DNA from: Candidatus Krumholzibacteriia bacterium
GTDB lineage: Bacteria > Krumholzibacteriota > Krumholzibacteriia > G020349025
Direction of reading: 5' to 3'
DNA: 31,218 bases
NCBI GenBank assembly: GCA_035649275.1
Contig: DASRJW010000111.1
Span: forward strand, 1-31,218
The position numbers were made by a program, and so were the translations under genes. Below, piece by piece: positions 24,093-31,218 of this stretch (its first letter is position 1; each line of letters opens with the position of its first letter). Below the pieces are notes generated by a model. The model searched no databases and was not told the origin of the DNA. It was given only the letters and a program-made list of their open reading frames with translations.

Positions 24093-24737
24093 TCAGCGCG
24101 GCACGGCGCCGCGATCGCGGCGCAAGAGACCTTTCTCGGTGCCGCGCAGCAAGCGGCCGATGTTGGCGGCGTGACGAATCCACACCATGACGACGAGGAG
24201 GCCGACGAGTCCCAAGCGCAGGCCGTCGACATGACCGCGGGCGACACCTTGGAAAGCGAGCACCAAGGGCAGCGCCAGCGAGGCGAGCAAGCTGCCGAGA
24301 GAAACGATGCCGCCGCTCAGTGCGAAGGCGAGAACGAACACCCCAAGGCAGATCAGGAAAGCCACGGGCTCGAGAGAGGCGAAGACGCCCGCGGAAGTGG
24401 CGATGCCCTTGCCGCCGCGGAAACCGAGATAGAACGGGAACATGTGACCGACGATGGCGGCCAGGCCGCAGAGGGTGGCGAAACCCTCGGCTCCGAGTGG
24501 TACGGGAGTGCCCGGCAGACGCGCGCACACCAGCACCGGGACCACGCCCTTGGCGGCGTCGAGGGCGAGCACGGCCAGGGCCGGCCACTTGCCCAGGGCG
24601 CGGAACACGTTCGTCGCTCCCAGATTGCCGCTGCCGACGCGGCGCAGATCCACGCCGCCCAGAGCCCGCGCCAGGAGCAGACTCCACGGGATGGTCCCGA
24701 CCAGGTAGGAAAGGAGCAGGGCGAGGGCGGCGCTCAT
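24093..24737 (-). CDS. plsY: Acyl-phosphate:glycerol-3-phosphate acyltransferase
   Basis: A 214-residue inner-membrane enzyme that transfers an acyl chain from acyl phosphate to glycerol-3-phosphate, giving lysophosphatidate. All three conserved cytoplasmic motifs are present: SGNLGATNVFRALG near residues 36-49, GHMFPFYLGFRGGKGIAT near 97-114, and RHAANIGRLLRGTE near 190-203. Membrane helices at the start and between the motifs match the five-helix topology. Its ATG overlaps the der stop (ATGA), and gpsA follows 26 bp later. Confidence 0.96.
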   Translation of the reverse strand: MSAALALLLSYLVGTIPWSLLLARALGGVDLRRVGSGNLGATNVFRALGKWPALAVLALDAAKGVVPVLVCARLPGTPVPLGAEGFATLCGLAAIVGHMFPFYLGFRGGKGIATSAGVFASLEPVAFLICLGVFVLAFALSGGIVSLGSLLASLALPLVLAFQGVARGHVDGLRLGLVGLLVVMVWIRHAANIGRLLRGTEKGLLRRDRGAVPR

Positions 24738-26059
24738 GAGGCCTCCGCGCTGGCGCGCAGCTCGATCCGGAGCGGCGTTCCGGGAAAGGGGAAAGCATCG
24801 CGCAGGGTGTTGTTCAGGTAACGCAAGTAAGAGCGGTCGAAGTAGAGCGGGTTGTTCACGTACAAGGCGAAGCGCGGCGGCTTCACCCCGACCTGCAGCC
24901 CGTACTTCACGTGACCGTTGCCGCCGGCGTGGAAATGCGGTGGTCGCCGTCGCGTCGCTTCCTCTAGGACGCGATTGATCTGCGCGGTGGTGAGGGCGCG
25001 GGCCCGCGTCTCCCCCACTTCCCAGGCGGTGTCGAGGAGCTTGCCCAGGCGCTGCCCGGTCGTGGCCGAGACGCACAACACCGGCGCGTAACGCGCGAAG
25101 AAGAACTCCGCCTGCGCGATCCGCACGTAGGCCGCGGCGGTGTGCGCATCTTTCTCCACCAGGTCCCATTTGTTGAAGCAGAGCACCAGGCCCTTGCCGG
25201 CGCGGTGGATGCGGCCACCAATGCGCGTGTCCTGCTGCGCTAGCTGCTGGCTGGCGTCGAGAAGGAGCAGGCAGACATCGGCGCGCTCGATGCTGCGCAA
25301 GGTGCGCAAGGCGCTGAAGGTCTCGACCGCGGCGGTGACGCGCGACCGCCGCCGCAATCCCGCCGTGTCGACGAGTGCCAGGGTGTGGCCGTGCCAGTGC
25401 AGGCGCGAATCGATGCTGTCCCGCGTCGTCCCCGGTTCGGCCGACACGAGCAAGCGGTCTTCCCCCAGGAGGGCGTTGACGAGTGAGCTCTTCCCCACGT
25501 TCGGCCGGCCGACGATGGCGACGGCGAGGTCGGCCTGGCTGTCGCTATCCGCACTGCGCTCCGGCGGCAAGAGCTCCACCACGCGGTCCAGGAGCTCCGC
25601 GGTGCCGTCGCCGTGCAGGGCGGAAACCGGCAAGGGTTCTCCCATACCCAGCTTCCAGAACTCGCTCGACTGCTCGACGCTGTGGCCGAACTCGCACTTG
25701 TTCACCGCGAGCAGCGCCGGCTTGCCGCGCCGCAGTACCAGTCCGGCGAGCTCCAGGTCGAGGTCCGTGGCGCCAGTGCGTCCATCGACGACGACGACGA
25801 GCACATCCGCCTCGTCGAGGGCCACGAGGGCGCTCTCCCGCACCAGCGCCTCCATCCCTTCGCTCGCCCGGGGTAAGAGTCCGCCGGTATCGACGACGTA
25901 GAAGGGGCGGTCGTTCCAGGTGGTGGCACCGTAGTGGCGGTCCCGGGTGACGCCCGGGAGGTCGTGGACGAGAGCCTCGCGCCGCCGCAGCATGCGGTTG
26001 AAGAGCGTGGACTTGCCGACGTTGGGCCGCCCGACGATGGCCACTGTTGCGCGCCTCAC
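24734..26059 (-). CDS. der: Ribosome-assembly GTPase Der (EngA)
   Basis: A 441-residue protein with two consecutive GTPase domains and a C-terminal KH-like domain, needed for 50S ribosome assembly. Domain 1 starts at once with GRPNVGKSTLFNRM and has PGVTRDR and DTGG. Its G4 motif is NKCE rather than NKxD. Domain 2, from about residue 175, has GRPNVGKSSLVNALL, PGTTRDS, DTAG and a normal NKWD. The KH-like end includes PPHFHAGGNGHVKYG and ends in RIELRASAEAS. The start is GTG at 26057-26059, because GGAGG lies 5 nt upstream and the promoter -10 is inside the longer reading. It heads the operon der-plsY-gpsA-merR-thioredoxin-like. Confidence 0.96.
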   Translation of the reverse strand: MRRATVAIVGRPNVGKSTLFNRMLRRREALVHDLPGVTRDRHYGATTWNDRPFYVVDTGGLLPRASEGMEALVRESALVALDEADVLVVVVDGRTGATDLDLELAGLVLRRGKPALLAVNKCEFGHSVEQSSEFWKLGMGEPLPVSALHGDGTAELLDRVVELLPPERSADSDSQADLAVAIVGRPNVGKSSLVNALLGEDRLLVSAEPGTTRDSIDSRLHWHGHTLALVDTAGLRRRSRVTAAVETFSALRTLRSIERADVCLLLLDASQQLAQQDTRIGGRIHRAGKGLVLCFNKWDLVEKDAHTAAAYVRIAQAEFFFARYAPVLCVSATTGQRLGKLLDTAWEVGETRARALTTAQINRVLEEATRRRPPHFHAGGNGHVKYGLQVGVKPPRFALYVNNPLYFDRSYLRYLNNTLRDAFPFPGTPLRIELRASAEAS

Positions 26060-26105
26060 CGTGGCCTCCAGCTTCAGGGTGTGTCTCAAGCAGAGCCCGG
26101 AATCT

Positions 26106-26132
26106 ATTATCACAGCAGCGGCTAGGCGTCAA
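26106..26132 (-). promoter_or_regulatory. Promoter for the der operon
   Basis: TTGACG (26132-26127) and an extended -10 TGtGATAAT (GATAAT at 26111-26106) with a 15-bp spacer. The short spacer is offset by the TGn extension. It lies about 45 bp before the der GTG start. Confidence 0.6.
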
Positions 26133-26192
26133 AGAAAAGGTGGGTCGAAGGAAGCGGCGGAAGTCGCTGTGACTATGGAGGATGGAGCGAGG

Positions 26193-26969
26193 TCAGGGCT
26201 CCAGGGAGAAGACTTGCTGCAACCAGCGGACGATCTTGTCCTCCACCCTCCAGGAGAGGCCGAGCATGTGCACGCCGTGGTGCTCGTAAACCGGATAGAT
26301 CTCCAGCTTGAAGCTCGGATTGTTCTTGTTCAGCTCCTGCATCTTGGCGGCGCCGTCGCCGAGGATTTGCTTGGGCACGAGGACGAAAAGGGGTTTGTTG
26401 CCGATCTTCTTGGTGGTCTCGAGCAGCGGGAAGCCGAAGTAGCGCTCCGACGGGCTCATGGCGACCACGGCACCGAGAGTGCGGCGGCGCGCCATCGCCT
26501 GCAGCGCCAGGTCGGCGGAATACTCTCCGCCCACGAGAGCGATACGCTCCGGCGCTACACCTTGCACGTCCGTGAGCCACTGCAACGCGCTCTCTACGTC
26601 GTGGCTCATGTCGAAGTAGGGCTGCGACTCGCGCCGCACCATGCTGGCGTAAACCTCCGGGTTCGGGTCCTTCGAATCGCCATGGCCGCGGAGATCCGGG
26701 GCGAGGATGCGGAAGCCGGCGGCGCGGAGCGGCTCCAAGAGCGGCCGCCAGTGGGCGTGTGTGGCCCCGGGATCGTGCAGGAGGAGCGCCACCGGACCCT
26801 GGGCCGACTTCCCCTGGGCATACCAGAAGGCGTACACCTTCACCCCGTCGCTACAAGTGAGCTCGATACGCTCCGACTCCGGTGGCGAAGGCGCCTGGGC
26901 ACGCGCGGAGAGGGCGAGGCCGCAAAGGAGGGCGGAAAGGAGCGGCAGCGTCCGAGTCAGCTTCGTCAC
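26193..26969 (-). CDS. Exported alpha/beta hydrolase-like protein lacking the nucleophile
   Basis: A 258-residue protein. Its signal peptide spans residues 1-26 (LPLLSALLCGLALSARAQA). The alpha/beta hydrolase core follows: VALLLHDPGATHAHW near 60-74 (oxyanion strand and loop), then FRILAPDLRGHGDS near 87-99. The nucleophile elbow, normally GxSxG, reads LVGGEYSADLAL, with Glu149 where the serine should be. The histidine region near 230-234 (YEHHGVHML) is retained. It is probably not a normal serine hydrolase; it may bind a ligand or use different chemistry. The start is GTG at 26967-26969 with GGAG 4 nt upstream, giving a clean signal peptide. A candidate promoter lies about 70 bp upstream. 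Confidence 0.8.
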   Translation of the reverse strand: MTKLTRTLPLLSALLCGLALSARAQAPSPPESERIELTCSDGVKVYAFWYAQGKSAQGPVALLLHDPGATHAHWRPLLEPLRAAGFRILAPDLRGHGDSKDPNPEVYASMVRRESQPYFDMSHDVESALQWLTDVQGVAPERIALVGGEYSADLALQAMARRRTLGAVVAMSPSERYFGFPLLETTKKIGNKPLFVLVPKQILGDGAAKMQELNKNNPSFKLEIYPVYEHHGVHMLGLSWRVEDKIVRWLQQVFSLEP

Positions 26970-27039
26970 TGCACTCCCCCTCCTGGCGGTCCCTGGATCC
27001 TTCACCGGCATGTCGATGGAGGCGCGAATCTTCTCTGCG

Positions 27040-27068
27040 ATGATAACCAGGTGGGCCGAGCGATGCAA
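27040..27068 (-). promoter_or_regulatory. Candidate promoter for the exported hydrolase-like gene
   Basis: TTGCAT (27068-27063) and TATCAT (27045-27040) with a 17-bp spacer, about 70 bp before the GTG start and just after the preceding terminator hairpin. Confidence 0.45.
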
Positions 27069-27083
27069 ACGGGCCAGGAAAGC

Positions 27084-27112
27084 GAGAACGGCCGGCGAGG
27101 CCGGCCGTTCTC
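27084..27112 (-). terminator. Terminator hairpin after the secreted 211-residue protein gene
   Basis: A perfect 13-pair stem, GAGAACGGCCGGC with its complement, and a 3-nt loop. On the minus strand it is followed by GCTTTCC, a weak T-run. It starts 20 bp after the stop codon. Confidence 0.65.
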
Positions 27113-27132
27113 AAGGAGTACGGGCGTACGAC

Positions 27133-27768
27133 TCAGTCGCGGTAGAGGGCCTTCACGCTGCCCCAAACGTCCTTTGCCACCGAGGTCGCGCAGGGCGTCG
27201 TGGTCATGGCGCCAGTGATCGGCTGGGACACCGGTCCGCTGCCCATGACGCTGCCGTTGCCGCTCCCCGGCCCGCCGCAGACGGGCGTGCTGGTGCCGCA
27301 AGGTGCGTTCACCGTGGCGGACGTGACCTGGGCGCCGTTGAATTCCCCGGTGTCGAGCACGCCATCCAGATCGGTGTCAGGGGCAGTCAGGTTCAACGTG
27401 GCAGTGCCGTTGAACTGCATCGACTGCGTGATCATCTGGAAGTTGACGATGCTCACCGGGAACGTGCCGTGGAACACATGGTTCACGGCGTCGTAGGTGT
27501 AGAAGTTGTTCCTGATGTACGTCCGGCGGGAGTTGGCAGAAGTAGGCCAGCCGGCGTCGTTGACCGAAATCGCCCACGTCCCTGGGTACAGGTTGCCGGA
27601 GGAGATGGTGCCGCGGTAGCCGGAGTTACCGACTACGAGCAATCCCTGGGCTGTGGCATCGGAGGTGAGGGTGAAATCGTTGGTGCCGCAGCTCTGTGCG
27701 CTCGCCCCCGAAGCGACGAGCAACGCTATGAGCATCCCGGCTGCGATTGAGCGATGGCGAATCTTCAC
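27133..27768 (-). CDS. Secreted protein of unknown family with a calcium-loop motif
   Basis: A 211-residue protein with a clear signal peptide (residues 1-24, MLIALLVASGASA). The mature part is rich in Thr, Ser, Asn and Gly with alternating beta-like segments (GLLVVGNSGYRGTISSGNLYPGTWAISVND). Residues 131-142, DTDLDGVLDTGE, match a DxDxDG calcium-binding loop like those in EF-hands and thrombospondin type 3 repeats. Cysteines at 27, 157, 164 and 193 could form two disulfides. The C-terminus KDVWGSVKALYRD is helical. The start is GTG at 27766-27768 with GGAGG 6 nt upstream, and it has a near-consensus promoter and its own terminator, so it is a single-gene unit. Composition is less GC-biased than its neighbours. 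I do not recognise the family. Confidence 0.8.
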   Translation of the reverse strand: MKIRHRSIAAGMLIALLVASGASAQSCGTNDFTLTSDATAQGLLVVGNSGYRGTISSGNLYPGTWAISVNDAGWPTSANSRRTYIRNNFYTYDAVNHVFHGTFPVSIVNFQMITQSMQFNGTATLNLTAPDTDLDGVLDTGEFNGAQVTSATVNAPCGTSTPVCGGPGSGNGSVMGSGPVSQPITGAMTTTPCATSVAKDVWGSVKALYRD

Positions 27769-27807
27769 GGGGCGCCTCCTCGAGAGAGTCTTTGGAAGAA
27801 CGGGGCT

Positions 27808-27837
27808 ATTCTACGCAGAGTTCTTGGATTGGGTCAA
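27808..27837 (-). promoter_or_regulatory. Near-consensus sigma-70-type promoter for the secreted protein gene
   Basis: TTGACC (27837-27832) and TAGAAT (27813-27808), each 5 of 6 to consensus, with an 18-bp spacer. The expected transcript has a leader of about 35 nt. It is the strongest-looking promoter in the window. Confidence 0.75.
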
Positions 27838-28094
27838 GCGTGAACGAATGTTTCTGCTGCTTTTTTCCCGCTTTCTCGCGCTATCGAGAGTCGAACGAAA
27901 CGCGAGTCGGCAAATCTTGCGCGGTTGATGAAGGTCGACATGGGACGGTGTCCGTCAATGTCTACCACCAGTCCCAGCCGGACCGACCGGGAAGGCCAGC
28001 AAAGTTCAACATCTGCAAGGCCCTGCCGTCTCTGCAAGACCCCTCCCGTCAAAACTCGCCTAGGGGCTCTCCCGATGGCTCCCCTGGCGCCCTT

Positions 28095-28116
28095 GCGGGG
28101 CAGAACCCGCCTTTTT
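28095..28116 (+). terminator. Terminator-like hairpin in the gap
   Basis: GCGGG (28095-28099) pairs with CCCGC (28106-28110) across GCAGAA and is followed by CTTTTT. It is plus-strand oriented although no plus-strand gene precedes it. Confidence 0.5.
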
Positions 28117-28318
28117 ACCTTGGGAATGGTTCCTGCTCGGGACGTGGTGGCGTGCTCCCGCGGCGTAGCCGCGTGAACAGGATCTGCCACGGTGCCGGTC
28201 ACTGGAGCGGGCAAGCGTCGGCTGGCGCACCGCTCCCCTCTTCCAGCCGGGCGACCGTCGAGTCGCTGTCTGCCGTGAGCTCGTTGCGACAGCGCGATTC
28301 GCGGCCCGCCTGTCCCTC

Positions 28319-28370
28319 AAGGACCGGACGGCGCTCCCAGGCCGCCGGCACGCGTTCGGCCGGTCCTTTT
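28319..28370 (+). terminator. Second terminator-like stem in the gap
   Basis: AAGGACCGG (28319-28327) pairs perfectly with CCGGTCCTT (28360-28368), with TTTT at 28367-28370 on the plus strand. The 32-nt loop can itself fold. It lies 180 bp before the LOG-family start and could be an end of a plus-strand RNA or an attenuator. Confidence 0.4.
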
Positions 28371-28551
28371 CCGCTGCGACGACGCCTAGACTTCGGACGC
28401 CTTCTTGCGCCGCCGGCTTCTCCGAGCTCGAGCTGTCCCTGAAGACTGCTGCCGCGATCCTGAGTCCTTGGCTCTGGCTTCGGCCTATGCCATCCTGCGC
28501 CGACGCCGCGGCGGTCCGCTCCGGGCCTGCCGGCGGCGCCGAGGTGGCACT

Positions 28552-29532
28552 GTGGCGCAGCCTGATGACGACCGCCGCAAGCTCCCCGAGAAGGCGCGAC
28601 CGGAGGCGCACACGGCGGAGCTGGAAGACCACGGCGCCGAAGAGCGCCTGCGGCGCATCGTCGCCTCTCCCTCCTACATTCCCGCCTACGAGGACGTGGA
28701 ATTCCTCATGCGGCACGATCTGCGTTCGGTGCGGCTCGAGCTCGAGCTGCTCAAGCCGGAGCTCATCCTGCGCCAGCATCGCATCCGCTCCACCATCGTC
28801 GTCTTCGGCGGCACGCGGATCGTGGAAGAGAAGCTGGCGCGCCGTCGCGTCGAAGCCCTGGAGACCGAAGTCGCCAGCGCCGGCCCGACGCCGGAGCTGG
28901 AACGGCGCTTGGCCGTGGCGCGGCGGATCCTGGCGAAGGCGCGTTACTACGACGAGGCCCGGGAGTTCGCCCGTCTGGTGACGCAGCGTGGCCAGGTGGG
29001 CGGTGACTGCGACTACGTCATCGTCACCGGCGGCGGCCCCGGGGTCATGGAAGCAGCGAACCGCGGCGCCTTCGACGCCGGCGGCAAGAGCATGGGCTTC
29101 AACATCACCCTGCCCATGGAGCAACGGCCGAACAGCTTCATCACCCCCGATCTCTGCTTCCAATTCCATTATTTCGCCATCCGCAAAATGCACTTCCTCC
29201 TGCGGGCGAAGGCCCTGGTGGCGTTCCCCGGTGGCTTCGGCACGCTGGACGAGCTCTTCGAGGCCCTCACCTTGGTACAGACGCACAAGATGCGCGCCCT
29301 GCCCGTGATCCTCTTCGGGCGCGAGTTCTGGGAGCAAGCAGTGGACTTGGAGTTCTTCGCCCGGGAAGGCACCATCGCCTGGGAGGACTTGGGGCTAGTG
29401 CACTACGCCGAGACCGCCGCCGAGGCCTGGGAAACCATCCAGCGCCTGCAGGCCGAGCACGCCGCTCGCGACAGCGAGTACGACCGCGCCTTGCGCGAAC
29501 AGCGCAGTCGCCGTCGTCGCCGCAGAGAATGA
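28552..29532 (+). CDS. LOG-family (TIGR00730-type) nucleotide phosphoribohydrolase-like protein
   Basis: A 326-residue Rossmann-fold protein of the LOG/'lysine decarboxylase-like' family, whose studied members remove the base from nucleoside 5'-monophosphates, as in cytokinin activation. Diagnostic motifs are present: VFGGTR near residue 84, VTGGGPGVMEAANRGAF near 160-176, and AFPGGFGTLDELFEALT near 224-240, the PGGxGTxxE motif. The chain is longer than the usual 180-250 residues. It has an N-terminal helical extension of about 75 residues, a helical insertion (about 95-130, AEA-rich) after the first strand, and a C-terminal run of arginines. The start is GTG at 28552-28554 with GAGG 7 nt upstream; an upstream reading to 28405 is Arg-rich and lacks a ribosome site. 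The exact substrate is not known. Confidence 0.88.
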   Translation: MAQPDDDRRKLPEKARPEAHTAELEDHGAEERLRRIVASPSYIPAYEDVEFLMRHDLRSVRLELELLKPELILRQHRIRSTIVVFGGTRIVEEKLARRRVEALETEVASAGPTPELERRLAVARRILAKARYYDEAREFARLVTQRGQVGGDCDYVIVTGGGPGVMEAANRGAFDAGGKSMGFNITLPMEQRPNSFITPDLCFQFHYFAIRKMHFLLRAKALVAFPGGFGTLDELFEALTLVQTHKMRALPVILFGREFWEQAVDLEFFAREGTIAWEDLGLVHYAETAAEAWETIQRLQAEHAARDSEYDRALREQRSRRRRRRE

Positions 29533-29549
29533 ATGCCGGGGGATGAAAG

Positions 29550-29576
29550 AACGAGGCCGGTGGACCGGCCTCGTTT
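29550..29576. terminator. Bidirectional terminator between the LOG-family gene and tRNA-Gly
   Basis: ACGAGGCCGG pairs perfectly with CCGGCCTCGT across TGGA. Plus strand ends in TTT; minus strand continues TTCTTTC. It serves the plus-strand gene ending at 29532 and the minus-strand tRNA ending at 29582. Confidence 0.8.
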
Positions 29577-29581
29577 GCAAC

Positions 29582-29657
29582 TGGAGCGGGCGACGGGGGT
29601 CGAACCCGCGACCCTCAGCTTGGGAAGCTGATGCTCTACCAACTGAGCTACACCCGC
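29582..29657 (-). tRNA. tRNA-Gly (anticodon CCC), CCA encoded
   Basis: A complete cloverleaf on the minus strand. The acceptor stem is GCGGGTG with CGCCCGC (one G-T pair), the discriminator is T, and CCA is encoded at 29584-29582. The anticodon arm TCAGC-TTCCCAA-GCTGA gives CCC for GGG codons. The T-arm has GGGTTCGAACCC. Confidence 0.97.
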
Positions 29658-29668
29658 TCAATCACTCT

Positions 29669-29674
29669 AGTATA
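29669..29674 (-). promoter_or_regulatory. Candidate -10 element for tRNA-Gly
   Basis: TATACT on the minus strand, 12 bp before the tRNA 5' end. The best -35 at 18 bp (GTGCCG) is poor. Such a short leader is common for single tRNA genes. Confidence 0.4.
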
Positions 29675-29828
29675 ACTACTTCTGACGCTACGCGGCACCG
29701 TGCAAGAGGCGCCGTGGGACCTTCCCTGGACCTGGGCGCACTCGATGCACGAGAACCCGAGCGGCATGCTAGCAGAGGAGTCCACACCATGCCAGCACAA
29801 CGGCGACACCTGCCCCGCGGCATGTCAC

Positions 29829-31218
29829 TTAGAGGCGGAGGATGCGCTGCACGACCTCCGACTCGGTAAAACGCCGGCGCATCGTTGCATCGGGGAGAGC
29901 GGCGAGGATGCGGCCGTTCAGAACGCGGGCTTCGGCGGCCAGTGGATCGTCGCCATCGAGCGCCAGCAAGGTATCGATGGCTTGCAGAAGCAAGGCGGGA
30001 TCCGAAGTCCTGCGTGCGACAGCCACCGCATGACGCGCGTCGGCAATGGCCTCGCGAGTCCGGCCGAGACGGTGAAGCGCGGTCGCCGATGTGATCAACC
30101 CGAGCGCTTCGTACTTGGTGCGCCGTCTTGCCCGGCTCTGCAAGCTGCCTTCTCGGGCTTCGGCCAAGGCGAGATCCATATCGCCCCGGGCGAGAGCCAG
30201 TTCGGCGCGCGTCTGGGCGAGGCGTAATCGCCACAGCCAGTCGTGCCAACCCGGTGTGTTTGCCGCCAGAGCGGTCGTCGTACGCAGAAGGGTTTCTGCG
30301 CGCCCCGGTTCGTGCCGGCGGGCGTACGTCAGCAACATATCGATGCCCGCGCTGACCAGCGTCGGAGCAAAGCCCACGCTTGCGGCCAATTCGCGCGCCT
30401 CGGTCTGTAGCACCTCTGCGCCTTCGAAGTCGAATGCGCTCACATGGAAGCCGGCGGCCATGGCGATGGCCCGGGCGAGAGGCGGAACGAGGCCGTATTT
30501 TCTTCCGAACTGCCGCACTTGTTCGAAAGCCTTTGCCGCCTCTGCATAACGGCCTACGGCGCCGAGACTGAGCCCGTAGTGAGTCAGCGAATACATTACA
30601 AACCCGGTATCGCGGGAGGACTCCGCGATCGCTGCCGCCTTCGCGGCGTGCTCTAGCGCCTCGATCGATTCCCCAGCAAGGTAAAGGGTCAGGGACGCGA
30701 ACATGAGTGAGATTCGTTTGAGCCCCTCCCCACGCGCGATTGCTGTTCGCTCCAGTTCGATCGCCGCGCTGAGATCGCCATTGGCTTGTCGCCCGCGGGC
30801 CAGCCACGCGATCGCATCCGCTGCGATGTCCGATCGGTTCCCCAGTTCGGATAGATGCAGGGCCTCAGTAGCGGCCTGATCACACGAAGGAATGTCGAGC
30901 AGGAAAAAACAGGCCTCAGCCAATTCCAGCTTGAGCTCGGCGCGGCGATCGAGGTGCCGCTCATCCAGATATCGAAGCGCCAATTCCACTTCCTGTTTCT
31001 GCAGTGCCCATTGCGCCATGCCGCCGAAGGCCCGCGCGCGGCGCGCGTGGAGATCGGTGCGGCGTAAATCGGCTTCAGGTCCCGCAGGTTTGAACTCGAG
31101 CGCCTGAAGAGCCATGTCGTACAAACGCGCGGCTTCCTCCAGCGCCAGCGCGTCCGCGGCCCGGTCGCCCGCGCGCGCGGCGTAATCGACTGCTTTATCG
31201 GCGGCGCCTGCCGGAGCC
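29829..31218 (-). CDS. C-terminal TPR region of a large regulator (runs off right edge)
   Basis: At least 462 residues, with no start inside the window. The whole segment is helical tetratricopeptide-type repeats. The first visible repeat reads KAVDYAARAGDRAAD then LALEEAARLYDMALQAL, the usual beginning of the repeat array in AAA/STAND-type regulators (LuxR/MalT-like, SARP/BTAD or adenylate-cyclase-linked ATPases). Later units include FGGMAQWALQKQEVELALRYLDE, LSAAIELERTAIARGEG and GDMDLALAEAREGSL. There is no helix-turn-helix at the C-terminus, which ends VQRILRL, so any DNA-binding, kinase or cyclase domain must be N-terminal and outside the window. Codon use resembles the rest of the window. 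The repeat assignment is secure; the regulator class is inferred. Confidence 0.75.
   Translation of the reverse strand, partial: APAGAADKAVDYAARAGDRAADALALEEAARLYDMALQALEFKPAGPEADLRRTDLHARRARAFGGMAQWALQKQEVELALRYLDERHLDRRAELKLELAEACFFLLDIPSCDQAATEALHLSELGNRSDIAADAIAWLARGRQANGDLSAAIELERTAIARGEGLKRISLMFASLTLYLAGESIEALEHAAKAAAIAESSRDTGFVMYSLTHYGLSLGAVGRYAEAAKAFEQVRQFGRKYGLVPPLARAIAMAAGFHVSAFDFEGAEVLQTEARELAASVGFAPTLVSAGIDMLLTYARRHEPGRAETLLRTTTALAANTPGWHDWLWRLRLAQTRAELALARGDMDLALAEAREGSLQSRARRRTKYEALGLITSATALHRLGRTREAIADARHAVAVARRTSDPALLLQAIDTLLALDGDDPLAAEARVLNGRILAALPDATMRRRFTESEVVQRILRL

Larger units (their letters stand above)
27838..28551. other. 714-bp gap without a convincing gene, rich in hairpins
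   Basis: No reading frame here shows family similarity, a good ribosome site or plausible composition. It contains several perfect inverted repeats: CTCGCG/CGCGAG near 27874-27905, GCGGC-GTA-GCCGC near 28160-28172, GGAGCGG/CCGCTCC at 28204-28236, CGCTGTC/GACAGCG at 28264-28294, and two terminator-like hairpins listed separately. It does not carry the conserved cores of RNase P RNA, tmRNA or SRP RNA. It could hold a non-coding RNA, a leader for the LOG-family gene, or a decayed gene. High GC alone produces many short hairpins. Confidence 0.5.

Noticed and set aside
27747-28442. A 231-residue plus-strand frame and a 126-residue minus-strand frame (27834-28214) in the gap
   Set aside because: The plus frame starts inside the secreted protein gene's leader and is Ser/Arg-rich without a ribosome site; the minus frame overlaps the strong promoter at 27808-27837. 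Neither has recognisable features.
28060-29337. A 425-residue minus-strand frame opposite the LOG-family gene
   Set aside because: It is antisense to a protein with clear GGGPGVMEA and PGGFGTLDE motifs and shows only shadow composition.

Overview
The window is 31.2 kb of high-GC DNA with tightly packed genes. It comes from the chromosome of a Gram-negative bacterium. The evidence for an outer membrane is an RND pump with its periplasmic adaptor, a TonB-type protein, a haem-tagged beta-barrel protein and several lipoproteins. GTG starts are common, most genes have a clear GGAGG-type ribosome site, and neighbouring genes often overlap by ATGA or GTGA. The gene order der-plsY-gpsA-merR near surE-pcm-apt suggests a deep-branching, high-GC phylum (Eisenbacteria, Gemmatimonadota or a similar lineage). 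That placement is an inference and is not secure. There is no rRNA, CRISPR array, insertion sequence or phage gene, and almost every gene is on the minus strand.

Layout. 1-3.9 kb: the start of a soluble transhydrogenase (minus), a one-domain chromate-resistance protein (plus), a large exported sulfatase (minus), and a 100-residue very basic protein (plus) with its own promoter and terminator. 4.0-5.9 kb: a two-gene unit of a beta-barrel protein with one CxxCH haem motif and a YceI-family protein. 5.96-11.5 kb: a complete phosphate-uptake operon, phoU-pstS-pstC-pstA-pstB-pstB, in which PhoU carries a dead phosphatase-like domain and the two ATPases are complementary degenerate partners. 11.6-18.5 kb: a TonB-family protein, an AI-2E/PerM-type permease, and an RND efflux pump with adaptor; the pump has an unusual cysteine-containing C-terminal extension.

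18.6-22.1 kb: apt, tRNA-Pro(CGG), pcm, surE, an alpha/beta hydrolase and tRNA-Pro(GGG). 22.1-26.1 kb: a housekeeping operon der-plsY-gpsA-merR-thioredoxin-like, read from one good promoter. 26.2-27.8 kb: an exported hydrolase-like protein that has lost its nucleophile, and a small secreted protein with a calcium-loop motif. 27.84-28.55 kb: a gap without a convincing gene but rich in hairpins. 28.55-31.2 kb: a LOG-family protein (plus), tRNA-Gly(CCC), and the C-terminal TPR part of a large regulator that runs off the right edge.

The most interesting signal is in the Pst operon. PstB1 keeps the ABC signature but has lost the Q-loop Gln and H-loop His. PstB2 keeps those residues but has lost the signature. 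Together they would give one complete ATP site and one fully degenerate site. The same operon begins with a PhoU fused to a low-molecular-weight phosphatase fold lacking its catalytic cysteine.
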